Shown in pieces: positions 43,222 through 52,638 of a stretch of 64,000 bases of DNA. The stretch's first letter is position 1, and every line of letters starts with the position of its first letter. The translations under genes were made by a program, and so were the position numbers. The stretch is from Photobacterium sp. TY1-4 (lineage in GTDB: Bacteria > Pseudomonadota > Gammaproteobacteria > Enterobacterales > Vibrionaceae), in the NCBI RefSeq assembly GCF_025398175.1, contig NZ_CP099734.1, positions 1,860,001-1,924,000 of the forward strand, in the 5' to 3' direction. The notes under the pieces were generated by a model that saw only the letters and a list, made by a program, of their open reading frames with translations, was not told where the DNA came from and did no database searches.

Positions 43222-44079
43222 TTAAGGGTGTTTGTTCAACACTTCGTCAATGTCGGCGGCATGATGACGCTCAGCCAGAATCTCCCAGTCTTCTCCCCAG
43301 GTGCGATTGACAATTCTTCCCCGTTGCACGGCGGGACGCTGCGCAATCTCTTTCGCCCAGCGCAAGACATGTTGGTAACGCTCAACATCAAGAAACACCG
43401 CCGCATCGTACAATTTGCCCAGGACCAGGTTCCCGTACCATGGCCACACTGCGATATCTGCAATGCTGTACTCATCCCCGGCAATAAATGCATGGCACGC
43501 CAGTTGTTTATCGAGCACATCCAACTGCCGTTTCGCTTCCATCGAAAAGCGATTGATCGGATATTCAAACTTTTCCGGCGCATAAGCATAAAAGTGACCA
43601 AATCCACCGCCCAGGTACGGCGCTGAGCCCTGAAGCCAGAACAGCCAGTTCATCATCTGGGTCCGAGCCGACGGCTCTGTCGGTAACAAGCGATTAAATT
43701 TTTCGGCCAGATACAACAGAATCGCCCCGGATTCGAACACGTTCACCGGCGTATCTGTTGAACGGTCCACCAACGCCGGGATCTTGGAGTTCGGGTTGAC
43801 CTCAACAAATCCGGATGAAAATTGCTCCCCTTCGCCAATCTGAATCAGGTGGGCATCATATTCCGCCTCAGTCACCCCATCCGCCAGGAGTTCTTCAAGC
43901 ATAATGGTGACTTTCTGCCCGTTGGGCGTCCCCAGGGAGTACAGTTGCAACGGGTGCGAACCAACGGGAAGCGCCTGATCGTATCGGGCACCGGCATCAG
44001 GCCGGTTGATACTGGCCCACTCGCCTCCATTTTCGGAATCCATCGTCCACACTTCGGGTACTATATATTCGTTTGACAT
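43222..44079 (-). CDS. yghU: YghU-type disulfide-bond glutathione transferase
   Basis: About 285 residues from the ATG at 44079. PLQLYSLGTPNGQKVTIMLE and FVEVNPNSKIPALVDRSTD (glutathione contact) are typical, and GGGFGHFYAYAPEKFEYPIN, GDEYSIADIAVWPWYGNLVL and RGRIVNRTWG match E. coli YghU nearly block by block. YghU binds two glutathiones and acts as a disulfide-bond reductase. Last gene of the minus-strand accessory run. Confidence 0.92.
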   Translation of the reverse strand: MSNEYIVPEVWTMDSENGGEWASINRPDAGARYDQALPVGSHPLQLYSLGTPNGQKVTIMLEELLADGVTEAEYDAHLIQIGEGEQFSSGFVEVNPNSKIPALVDRSTDTPVNVFESGAILLYLAEKFNRLLPTEPSARTQMMNWLFWLQGSAPYLGGGFGHFYAYAPEKFEYPINRFSMEAKRQLDVLDKQLACHAFIAGDEYSIADIAVWPWYGNLVLGKLYDAAVFLDVERYQHVLRWAKEIAQRPAVQRGRIVNRTWGEDWEILAERHHAADIDEVLNKHP

Positions 44080-44434
44080 ATTCTCTCCTGGCCAATAAGG
44101 CCCGTCAGTCCTTGAAAACTCGTCATCAATATAGACATACTTGAACAATCACTCAAGTAATGAGTGGCATCCGTTCAAGGCTGATACAGCATAGTCCCTA
44201 CCCTTCATATTGATTTGTTAGTTTCATCACAAACAAACGTCATAAAATTGACGAACTTTCGCCAGCAAACCTGCATCTACCACAAACTCAACACACACCC
44301 TTTGCCTTAAGCCTCTGTTAACAATATCATTTGCCGCCTGCCCTTAATGATGTGCCAGAAAAATAGTACTGACTGAGACCCTCAGTGATCAAAACAATAA
44401 CGACTAATCCTGACGCCCCTTGGAGAAGCTTGCT

Positions 44435-46018
44435 TTGAGCGCCAATAACCAAATGTCATTTCATGTTCTGCAACGATTGAACCTTCGCCTGCTGATACTC
44501 TCGCTGGCCTTGCTCAGCGTCTTGATCACGCTGGGAAACAGTTTTTGTGCCACTTACCAGGTACAACGCGATTTACTGATTAACAATACTTTAGAAGCCA
44601 ATCGGGCCTATTCCGCCAAGCTGGCGAAAGATACCGACAACTTTTTTGCCGTCGCCCAAAGCCAGCTTCAATACAGTGCCGATCTAATCGCCGCACACAT
44701 GGATGACGAATCGTACCTGCAAACGGAAGCAACGCGCTTACACAAACAAAATGCCCTCTTCGATTCCGTTTTTATTGTAAATGCCGATGCCACCATCGTT
44801 GCTGCATCGCCAAGTGTTCTGAACCTAAAAGGAAGACAGCTTTCAACGCCCGATGCCATCGAAGCTTTCCACGCCCAAAAGCCGATCATATCCAATCCTT
44901 TTATCTCCCCGGTCGGCAATTACCTGATCAGCATCTCGCATCCTATTTTTAGCGCTGATGGTCACTATCTGGGCTATGTGGCCGGCACCATTTATCTGCA
45001 GGAGAACGGCATCCTGGGTAATTTGCTGGGCCAACATTACTATCAGGACGGCACCTATGTGTATGTCGTCGATCAGAGCGGCGTGCTGCTCTATCATCAG
45101 GATCCCAACCGGATTGGAGAAAAAGTCACCGTCAACGGTTTTCTTCAGGCCGTCATCAAACAACAAAGTGGCGAGGCGGAAATAACCAACTCGCGTGGGA
45201 TCGACATGCTGGCCGGATATGCTCCCATTGCCCGCACCGGCTGGAGCGTGGTGGCACAACGGCCCAAAGCCGTTACCCTGACCAAACTGGAAGAGCAAAT
45301 TCAGGTCTTCTCGGTCAAAACCCTCCCCTTAACGCTCATCACCTTAGTGTTCATTTGGGTCTCAGCGCTGCTGATTGCCCGGCCACTGAAAGAGCTCGCG
45401 AACAACGCCCGGGTTCTGGACCAAAAACAGGCACAGGATCGCATTCAATCCATCAGCTCCTGGTATTTTGAATCCGCCCTACTCAAAAGCGCGATTCTCA
45501 AAGGTGTCGGCTTGCTCAACGAGAAAATATCCAGACTACAGGCAGACAGTCATACCGACCCGATGACCGGGCTCTATAACCGCAGGGGAATGCAAAAAGT
45601 TCTGGATTACTATCAGGATGTAAAGCAGGACTTCGCCGTCATTTCCTTAGATATCGATCACTTTAAGCAAATCAATGACCGTTACGGTCACGATGTCGGT
45701 GATCAGGTCATTCAATCTCTGGCGCAGCTAATGCGTCACAACTCCCGCAAGGATGACGCGCTCTGTCGCAGTGGCGGAGAAGAGTTCCTCATCTTTCTGC
45801 CGAATACAACTGTAGAAATTGCAGAACGGATTGCCGAGCGCTTACGCCAAAACGTCGCACAGCATAAAATGACGGAACGTTTCTGTATCACCATTTCCCT
45901 GGGTGTGGTTCAGTGCCAAATCGACACCACATCGCCGAAAGATGCCCTGAAATTTGCGGACAACGCTCTCTATCAAGCCAAGCGAAACGGGAGAAACCAG
46001 GTGGTGAAGGCAGCTTGA
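44435..46018 (+). CDS. Cache-domain diguanylate cyclase
   Basis: A protein of about 527 residues from a TTG at 44435 with GGAGAA upstream; an ATG at 44453 is also possible. One membrane helix (LRLLILSLALLSVLITLG) is followed by a periplasmic double-Cache sensor domain (about residues 45-295), a second membrane helix (FSVKTLPLTLITLVFIWVSA) and a linker. The GGDEF domain from about residue 385 has DPMTGLYNRRG, DIDHFKQINDRYGHDVGD and the active-site GGEEF. RKDD five residues before GGEEF is the inhibitory I-site (RxxD). It makes c-di-GMP in response to a small external ligand, probably an amino or organic acid. Confidence 0.9.
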   Translation: MSANNQMSFHVLQRLNLRLLILSLALLSVLITLGNSFCATYQVQRDLLINNTLEANRAYSAKLAKDTDNFFAVAQSQLQYSADLIAAHMDDESYLQTEATRLHKQNALFDSVFIVNADATIVAASPSVLNLKGRQLSTPDAIEAFHAQKPIISNPFISPVGNYLISISHPIFSADGHYLGYVAGTIYLQENGILGNLLGQHYYQDGTYVYVVDQSGVLLYHQDPNRIGEKVTVNGFLQAVIKQQSGEAEITNSRGIDMLAGYAPIARTGWSVVAQRPKAVTLTKLEEQIQVFSVKTLPLTLITLVFIWVSALLIARPLKELANNARVLDQKQAQDRIQSISSWYFESALLKSAILKGVGLLNEKISRLQADSHTDPMTGLYNRRGMQKVLDYYQDVKQDFAVISLDIDHFKQINDRYGHDVGDQVIQSLAQLMRHNSRKDDALCRSGGEEFLIFLPNTTVEIAERIAERLRQNVAQHKMTERFCITISLGVVQCQIDTTSPKDALKFADNALYQAKRNGRNQVVKAA

Positions 46019-46039
46019 TTGTCGCGGTATCTCACAGAG

Positions 46040-46070
46040 TGAAGCAGCCGTCCGGGGCTGCTTCATTTAC
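46040..46070 (+). terminator. Rho-independent terminator after the diguanylate cyclase
   Basis: TGAAGCAGCC and GGCTGCTTCA form a 10-bp stem around a GTCCGG loop and end in TTTA. Confidence 0.75.
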
Positions 46071-46251
46071 CGGCAACGTGTACTCGTCGCTTTCAGAAAA
46101 CACTGCTGTTATTTTTGCTGATTCAAAGACTTTGCTACACGAAAATGTTGCAGCAGGTAAAATCACTATTCTCATGTAATCACAGCGGGAGTATGATGAA
46201 TTCGCTAAACATGACTCCCCGATGATCATTCTCTAACCTCGAAGTTTTCTT

Positions 46252-46923
46252 ATGACTAAGCCAGATTCACGGGCGCTCAACGCTCCACAACAATCAGAAG
46301 CTGCAAGTAAACCCAAGCGACGTGGCAGGCCTGTCGGCGACCACGAATCGAAGCGTGCTGAACTACTCGCAGCCGCCATTGCTGTCACCGCGGAAGAAGG
46401 ATATGCCGGCGCTTCGCTGCGCAAAGTCGCCAAGCGATTCGGGGGCACGACTGGCGCCGTGACTTATTACTTTGCGAATAAAGAAGAGATGATCACCGCA
46501 GTGATTGAAGAACTATTCAATAGAGTCGACAACTTGCTGAACGTGGATACCGAAAACATCGATATCAAACAGTTAATGCAACAATTTTTAACCTGGCCAG
46601 AGACCAGCGAAACTGATTTATGGCTAGTGTTTATTCAGTTATTAGCCCACGCAAAGCATGAGCCCGCATTCGCCACAGTATTAGCCCAACGCAATGCAAA
46701 TTTTCTGGCTAAATTTGCCTCTGTTATCGAGAAAGGTCAATGCCAAGGGGTTATCCGAAAAGACATTCCTGCCGCCATACTTGCCGATCAATTAAGTGCG
46801 ATGTGCGACGGCTGGATGATCTTGATGCCGTTTGAACCTGAGCGATTTACGCCCGAACGTATTCAAACACTACTGGACGCCATCGCGAAACTGATTGCGC
46901 CGCCACAGATGCTCGCCCCCTAA
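46252..46923 (+). CDS. TetR-family transcriptional regulator
   Basis: A 223-residue protein. A basic, disordered start (ASKPKRRGRPVGDHESKR) precedes the TetR DNA-binding domain: AAIAVTAEEGYAGASLRKVA, then the recognition helix TTGAVTYYFANKEEM. The C-terminal ligand domain is of the BetI/TetR_C-like type. It is convergent with the RND efflux pair, so it may control it, but no operator was identified. Confidence 0.85.
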   Translation: MTKPDSRALNAPQQSEAASKPKRRGRPVGDHESKRAELLAAAIAVTAEEGYAGASLRKVAKRFGGTTGAVTYYFANKEEMITAVIEELFNRVDNLLNVDTENIDIKQLMQQFLTWPETSETDLWLVFIQLLAHAKHEPAFATVLAQRNANFLAKFASVIEKGQCQGVIRKDIPAAILADQLSAMCDGWMILMPFEPERFTPERIQTLLDAIAKLIAPPQMLAP

Positions 46924-47000
46924 CAACGCCATCACATCAATACGCCGCACTGTTGGATAGATGACTTCAATCCGGCTTTTATTTTAATACGAACAGGAAA

Positions 47001-47038
47001 ACGGCCTGGTGTTCAGTTTCTGAAAACCAGGCCGTCCC
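47001..47038 (-). terminator. Terminator after the RND efflux operon
   Basis: ACGGCCTGGT and ACCAGGCCGT form a perfect 10-bp stem around a 15-base loop; on the minus strand it ends in TTTTCC. Confidence 0.75.
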
Positions 47039-47054
47039 CATTGAACCTATCCAG

Positions 47055-50000
47055 TCATTCGTTCAGTTTCACCCTGTAGAACAACGCGTAAAGCACCGGA
47101 AGCACGATCATGGTCAGGAGCGTAGCAAACGACAGTCCGCCAATAATCGTAACCGCCATTGGCGCAAAAAAAGCGTCAAAGATCAGGGGAATCATCCCAA
47201 GCACCGTGGTCAGCGCCGCCATAGATACCGGACGCAGACGGCTCACAGATGCCTCAACAATCACCGATAGCAGGTCTTTGCCTTTTCCACTGAGCAGGTT
47301 GATTTCCTCAATCAACACAATCGCATTCTTGATGAGCATCCCCACCAGACTCAGGAATCCAAGCAAGGCCATGAAACCGAAGGGCTGACCGGTGCTCAAT
47401 AAACCAATCGTGACACCAATCAGTGCCAGGGGAACACATAACCAGATCACCAAAGGCTGACGCAACGAGTTAAACATCATGATGGTGAGCAAAATCATCC
47501 CTAACACATAGATTGGAATCGTTGAGGCCAGTCCGGCTTCAGCTTTACCGGAGTCTTCATACTCCCCTCCCCACGCCAACTTGTAACCAGGCGGCAACGC
47601 TAACGCTTCCACTTGTGGACGTAAACGCGTAAATATCTGACTCGCATTCCCGGTAATCGGATCAGCAAAGACGGTAATCGTTCGCTGCCGGTCACGACGA
47701 TGGATGATCTCATCTTCAAAGGTTGTTTCAAACTCATGGACAACCTGGCGTAAAGGGATCATTTTCTGTGCAACCGGGCTCCAGATTTGTAGATTCGATA
47801 AATTATCCAGACGGCTACGGGTCATTTCATCCGCACGAACAATGATGGGCAAAATCAAATCCGCTTCACGGTATAAACCTGCTGTCACCCCCTGGAAACC
47901 CTCCTGAATTGTACTGGCGACCATCGGCCGAGTAATGCCATTGATGTTCGACTGCTCTTCAGCTAACACCGCTCTGACCATTTTGACCGGCTGCCGCCAG
48001 TCAGTGCGAATTGACTTCGTATTGGGATCGCCGCGATAGATCGCTTCAACCTCACCGGCCAGGCGTCTCAATTCATTGATATCCGGACCGCTAATTCTTG
48101 CCTGTATCTTACCGGTAGACCCGGGTCCCAGCAGGAATGTTGATGCATAAGACAAGGCATCGGGAAACTCAGCGGCGAGTTCTGCCTCGACCTTAGGCAA
48201 CAACGCATCAATCACCTCTGCGTCTTCCACACTGACCAAGAACTGTGCATAAGCGGAATTTGGCTGCTCCGGCTGGTAGGTCAGCAAAAAGCGCAACGCC
48301 CCTTGGCCAAGGCTGGAAGTCACATGCGTGACCCCTTCCTGTTTCAGCAACAGCTGCTCAACTTTTTCCGCATCCTGACGGGTGACATCAAAGTGCGTCC
48401 CTTGGGGTAACCAGTAATCAACCTGGAACTGCGGTCGCGTCGCACTTGGCAGAAAGTTCTGCTCTATCAAAGTAAACCCCCACATGGAAACTGCGAATAT
48501 GCCCACGACGGAAGCGGAGCTCAGGTAACGATGGCGAATACAGGCCCGTAATAACCGCTGATAGCCAAGGTAAAAACCGCCGCTGTAGGGCTCAGCCTCC
48601 GCTTCCTTCACTGTTGGCTTCTTGAGGAACATCACGCACAGGAGCGGTGTGATGGTCACAGCCGTCAGCCAACTCAACATCAATGACACCATCACCACCT
48701 GGAATAATGAACGGCAAAATTCCCCGGTTTCATCCTGTGAAGTACCAATTGCGGCAAAGGCCAGTATCGCAATTAATGTGGCTGCAAGCAGAGGCCAGGC
48801 GGTGTCTTTCACTACTTCAATGGCTGACTCCTCCGCCCCTTTTCCCTTTTGCATTCGGATCTGTATCCCGTCGACCACAACAATCGCATTGTCGACCAGC
48901 ATCCCCAGCGCAATGATCAGAGCACCTAAAGAAACACGTTCCAGCGCAACACCCATGGGATCGAGGAAGATAAATGAGCCGACAATCGTCAGCACCAGCA
49001 CAAAACCAATCAGTAACCCGCTGCGCAGCCCCATAAACAGCAGCAGAACCCCAACAACAATCGCTGTGGCTTCAATCAGGCTTTCCACAAACCCCGATAG
49101 CGCGGTTGTCACAGATTCTGATTGCATCGAAACGGTGTGCAAGGCCATACCAAGCGGCCGCACGTTCTCCAGTTCAGCTAATCGTGCCTGTACGGCCTCC
49201 CCCATCGTCACGACATTACCGCCGGAAACAGTAGAGATCCCTAAGCCTACTCCGACCTGACCATCAAAACGAATTTCAGCCGTTACCGGATCCACATAGT
49301 CCCGCTTCACATCCGCAATATCACGCAAATAGATCTGCCGGCTCCCATTGCCACTGCTGATTAACAATGATTCAAAGTCAGTAACCGAACGCAGCCCTCC
49401 GGTCGGCATCATGGTCACAAATGAGGAGCCAAGCCGCGCACGACCGGCATCAACCGCCATGCCTTGTTGACGTAAAGACTCCATAATTGCGTCCGGCTGA
49501 ATCCCCAGTTGCGACATCCGGCTGCGATTAAACTCAACGTAAATGGCTTCACGACGCTCGGCAAACGTCGTCACTTTGCCAACATCCTGAACCAGCAAAA
49601 GCTCGCGTTTCAGATTGTCGACATAGTCTTTGATCTCGGCATAGCTATAACCATCGCCGGTCACAACGGTGAAAATACTATAAACATCACCGTAATCATC
49701 AAAGACTATTGGTGTGCCGGCACCCGGGGGAAGTTCCCGTTGCGCATCACTGACTTTCCGACGCAGTTCGTCCCACACCTGCGGCAAAGTGGCTTTGTCA
49801 TAATTATCTTTCATGGTCACCGTGAGCGTCGACAAACCACGCTCCGACTTTGACTTCACACGTTCGAGCTGACCCAGCTGCTGGACTGCTTGTTCCAGTT
49901 CATCACTGACTTCCTGCTCAACTTCCAGCGCCGATGCGCCGGGATACGGTGTGATAATCAAAGCTTCTTTAATCGTGAACTCAGGATCTTCCAAACGACT

Positions 50001-50096
50001 CATATTGCCGTAAGCGAATAAGCCTGTGGCAAACAAGACGAAGGTGAAAACCAACGTCACAACGCGATGTTTAATCGCGACAGAGGCAATATTCAT
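47055..50096 (-). CDS. RND-family efflux permease (AcrB/HAE1-like)
   Basis: A 1013-residue protein from the ATG at 50096, with GGAGTG upstream. Twelve membrane segments surround two large periplasmic loops. GALIIALGMLVDNAIVVVDG holds the aspartate of the proton relay; the N-terminal KHRVVTLVFTFVLFATGLFA and GMLIKNAIVLIEEINLL are the RND landmarks. It exports drugs or lipophilic compounds together with the periplasmic adaptor encoded just upstream; no outer-membrane channel gene is present, so TolC is probably used. Confidence 0.93.
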   Translation of the reverse strand: MNIASVAIKHRVVTLVFTFVLFATGLFAYGNMSRLEDPEFTIKEALIITPYPGASALEVEQEVSDELEQAVQQLGQLERVKSKSERGLSTLTVTMKDNYDKATLPQVWDELRRKVSDAQRELPPGAGTPIVFDDYGDVYSIFTVVTGDGYSYAEIKDYVDNLKRELLLVQDVGKVTTFAERREAIYVEFNRSRMSQLGIQPDAIMESLRQQGMAVDAGRARLGSSFVTMMPTGGLRSVTDFESLLISSGNGSRQIYLRDIADVKRDYVDPVTAEIRFDGQVGVGLGISTVSGGNVVTMGEAVQARLAELENVRPLGMALHTVSMQSESVTTALSGFVESLIEATAIVVGVLLLFMGLRSGLLIGFVLVLTIVGSFIFLDPMGVALERVSLGALIIALGMLVDNAIVVVDGIQIRMQKGKGAEESAIEVVKDTAWPLLAATLIAILAFAAIGTSQDETGEFCRSLFQVVMVSLMLSWLTAVTITPLLCVMFLKKPTVKEAEAEPYSGGFYLGYQRLLRACIRHRYLSSASVVGIFAVSMWGFTLIEQNFLPSATRPQFQVDYWLPQGTHFDVTRQDAEKVEQLLLKQEGVTHVTSSLGQGALRFLLTYQPEQPNSAYAQFLVSVEDAEVIDALLPKVEAELAAEFPDALSYASTFLLGPGSTGKIQARISGPDINELRRLAGEVEAIYRGDPNTKSIRTDWRQPVKMVRAVLAEEQSNINGITRPMVASTIQEGFQGVTAGLYREADLILPIIVRADEMTRSRLDNLSNLQIWSPVAQKMIPLRQVVHEFETTFEDEIIHRRDRQRTITVFADPITGNASQIFTRLRPQVEALALPPGYKLAWGGEYEDSGKAEAGLASTIPIYVLGMILLTIMMFNSLRQPLVIWLCVPLALIGVTIGLLSTGQPFGFMALLGFLSLVGMLIKNAIVLIEEINLLSGKGKDLLSVIVEASVSRLRPVSMAALTTVLGMIPLIFDAFFAPMAVTIIGGLSFATLLTMIVLPVLYALFYRVKLNE

Positions 50097-50100
50097 CTCG

Positions 50101-51234
50101 TCACTCCTGCATCGCATGTACAGGATAACCATCACCTAACGATCGAGTGCCTGAAACCGCAATCTTATCGCCCCGAACAAGCCCGGACTTCACATGGATA
50201 CTATCCCCAACAGGATCACCTAAGGTGATGATTCTCTGTGAAACCGTGCCGGTATCTTGATCATAGAGCCAGACAAACGATGTTTTATCAGTTGTCGCAA
50301 GCACGGCATTTGCCGGGACCAGCAACAGATTAAATTGTGCGTAGACCACCGAGTTGGTCGGCACCAGCAAAGTGACCTGACTCGGTTCCTGCGGCAGCTC
50401 ATAAATCACGCGACCTGTCATCCCCGGACTGATACTGGCTCCTTCCGGCGCCTCAAAGCCGACAGTGACCTCAAACGTGCGAGTAATCGGATCAGCCATG
50501 CTGGAAAAAGACGTGATCTTAGCCGGAATCATCTGTCCCGGTAATGTGCTCAATTCAACATGGATGTGAGAGTTAATTTCTAACTCATCAATGGTATCCA
50601 CGTTTTTTCCACGCACCCAGTCCGTTTCAGACACATGAACCTTCATTTCCAAAGCATCATCGCCTTGCAAGATCAACACCGTTTGCTTGGCCTGAACATT
50701 GGCATAGTCTTCAACCACTTTACGGGCAAGACGCCCGGTAAATGGCGCCCGTAAAATAGTATCGTCAAGAATTTTATTGGCTTGACGAAGGCTCGCTTCA
50801 GCAACATCCAGGTTTCGACGCGCAATGTCCAACTGTTGTTTCGTCACAGCTTTTCGTTCAAACGCCACCTGGTAGCGATGAAAATCAGTTTGCGCCGCGC
50901 TGCGTTCCGCACGCGCCCGATCACGCTCTGCTTCATAAGTCGTCGGATCCAACGTCGCCAGGACAGTCCCCGCTTGAACTAACTCTCCTTCAGTAACCGG
51001 AAAGTCGATAATCCGCCCGGGAACTTCAAAAGCCATGTCAGCTTGCTTGACCGCAGCAACACTCCCGGGAAATTTAAAAACCCGGTTAGCTGAATTCTCA
51101 CCCACCATAAATAATTTAACCGGCCTGGAAACCATCGCCTTGGTTTGTTGTGGCGCTTGCTCACATGCCGTAAGCATCGTTGCAGCAAGCAACAACATAG
51201 AAACGGTTTTAAAACGTAAGTATTTGTCTGCCAT
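50101..51234 (-). CDS. RND periplasmic adaptor lipoprotein (MFP)
   Basis: A 377-residue membrane-fusion protein with a lipoprotein signal (LLLAATMLTACEQ). The lipoyl domain (ADMAFEVPGRIIDFPVTEGE), a long coiled-coil hairpin (RDRARAERSAAQTDFHRYQV, LDIARRNLDVAEASLRQ) and the barrel and membrane-proximal parts follow. It bridges the RND permease and an outer-membrane channel. Its stop codon is 4 bases from the permease start, so the two form one operon. Confidence 0.93.
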   Translation of the reverse strand: MADKYLRFKTVSMLLLAATMLTACEQAPQQTKAMVSRPVKLFMVGENSANRVFKFPGSVAAVKQADMAFEVPGRIIDFPVTEGELVQAGTVLATLDPTTYEAERDRARAERSAAQTDFHRYQVAFERKAVTKQQLDIARRNLDVAEASLRQANKILDDTILRAPFTGRLARKVVEDYANVQAKQTVLILQGDDALEMKVHVSETDWVRGKNVDTIDELEINSHIHVELSTLPGQMIPAKITSFSSMADPITRTFEVTVGFEAPEGASISPGMTGRVIYELPQEPSQVTLLVPTNSVVYAQFNLLLVPANAVLATTDKTSFVWLYDQDTGTVSQRIITLGDPVGDSIHVKSGLVRGDKIAVSGTRSLGDGYPVHAMQE

Positions 51235-51899
51235 TCAGCTCTCCGCAATACCGTACTGAATTTGGGAAGGGACAAGCGCTAAGGCATGGCAAAGCGCTCC
51301 CGTCATCATGTTTTTTTCTCTCAACGAGCAGTTACCACCATCATGAAAATCGCTCGCAAGACGAAAACAAAACACCACTACCTCGTTGCTTTACCTGTTG
51401 GTTCAAGCCGGCATCACCACCTGAAAAGCAGCATATGATTGAAGTGATTCGGCGGGATTATAGCAACCAGACGATTTTACACAACACACGTTATGTTAAT
51501 TTTATTTTATTGCGGAAACGACAGTATTGATTCGAATCCGGCAGACTTTTCACCGGCCTTCACTCACCCAACGCACTGCGAAATCAAGAAAGCAAGTGCC
51601 GTTGACTGTTAAGTTTGACGGCACATTTTGCGCCATCCACAGAGCCGATTATCACTGTTCAGTACTGTATATCCCTGTATAAACCAGCCCACCAGCAACG
51701 TGAATCACGTCAAAGTTTGAATACTCAAAGCAAAATAATTCAGGTCCTTACCAGGGCTGAAACAAAAACAACGAATCAAATAAAAATAATTAATATCAAT
51801 TAGTTAGGGATAAACAAAACCTCTCCAAACCCAGCGATAGCGATTTAACCTCTAGGCGGTTTTGCCACAAAAAAGCTTGCATCCCTGCCTGAATAAAAC
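51235..51899. other. Long intergenic region between the RND operon and sulA
   Basis: This AT-rich stretch holds the promoter of the efflux operon and, at its right edge, the LexA box of sulA. I see no further gene, repeat or RNA-like structure. Confidence 0.4.
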
Positions 51900-51919
51900 T
51901 ACTGTATAGACATACAGCA
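51900..51919 (+). promoter_or_regulatory. LexA (SOS) box of sulA
   Basis: TACTGTATAGACATACAGCA contains CTGT-N8-ACAG, the LexA consensus, 34 bases before the sulA start codon. Confidence 0.9.
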
Positions 51920-51952
51920 TGTACATATAACCACTGGTAAGGATGACAAACG

Positions 51953-52426
51953 ATGACAACGTATTTCGATAACTCGCAATCAGTCACTGCATCTCAGGTT
52001 TACAAATCGACTTGTGCAACGGCCGCTCACTCGCCGTCATCTGTTCAGCCGGTGAACTGCCCGATTGAAGTCTGCTTCTCAGACGAAGCACAGGCCCAAT
52101 TAGCGTACTTTTTGCGATTGCTCAAACAGGCCAGCCAGCAGAGTCGCTGGATCATGTTTATCGGGGAAGAGGCGTTAATCGATAAGCAACTACTAAAGGG
52201 CGCCGGCATTGATACCAACAAAGTGCTGCTGCTCAAAAACAAAAAAGGCATCTCTGACGAAGCCTTGATGGCAAAAGCGCTGAGTAGCGGGAATTGTAGT
52301 GCTGTGATTGCCACCGGCAGGATCGACACCTTTGAGCGGGAAGACATTCGTCACGCGGCGGAATCAAGCGCGAGCTATGCCTTTGTAATTAATCGTGAAT
52401 TTAAAAATAAAGTTACCCTTCACTAA
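51953..52426 (+). CDS. sulA: SulA-type SOS cell-division inhibitor
   Basis: A 157-residue protein. [20 protein letters not shown] (residues about 64-83), [20 protein letters not shown] and [20 protein letters not shown] align with the FtsZ-binding core of E. coli SulA; the N-terminal 30 residues are variable, as in the family. It blocks FtsZ assembly after DNA damage. The LexA box right before the gene gives strong support. Confidence 0.88.
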   Translation: MTTYFDNSQSVTASQVYKSTCATAAHSPSSVQPVNCPIEVCFSDEAQAQLAYFLRLLKQASQQSRWIMFIGEEALIDKQLLKGAGIDTNKVLLLKNKKGISDEALMAKALSSGNCSAVIATGRIDTFEREDIRHAAESSASYAFVINREFKNKVTLH

Positions 52427-52638
52427 CCTTGTTCAACTTTTTTGCATACACTTGTCTAACAATAAAATTCCAATCACCAGCGATTCTGTTGGTGGTTCTG
52501 CATTGAACTCACATTACTGGATTTAATGACTAATTATTGAGCCATTTTTAGTGATATTTTCATGATTAATACATTTATTGCGATATAAAATACAATCCAT
52601 GATTGGATTTATGGTTTTTTCAACCGGAATATTGCAAC

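Noticed and set aside
23720..44079. Integron cassette array
   Set aside because: The gene content fits, but I could not see attC-type repeats or an integrase, so I report it only as a hypothesis and not as a called feature.
52427..52638. Possible ArgR operator upstream of the APC antiporter
   Set aside because: Only weak half-sites such as TTAATACAT were visible; they do not reach a usable match to the ARG box.
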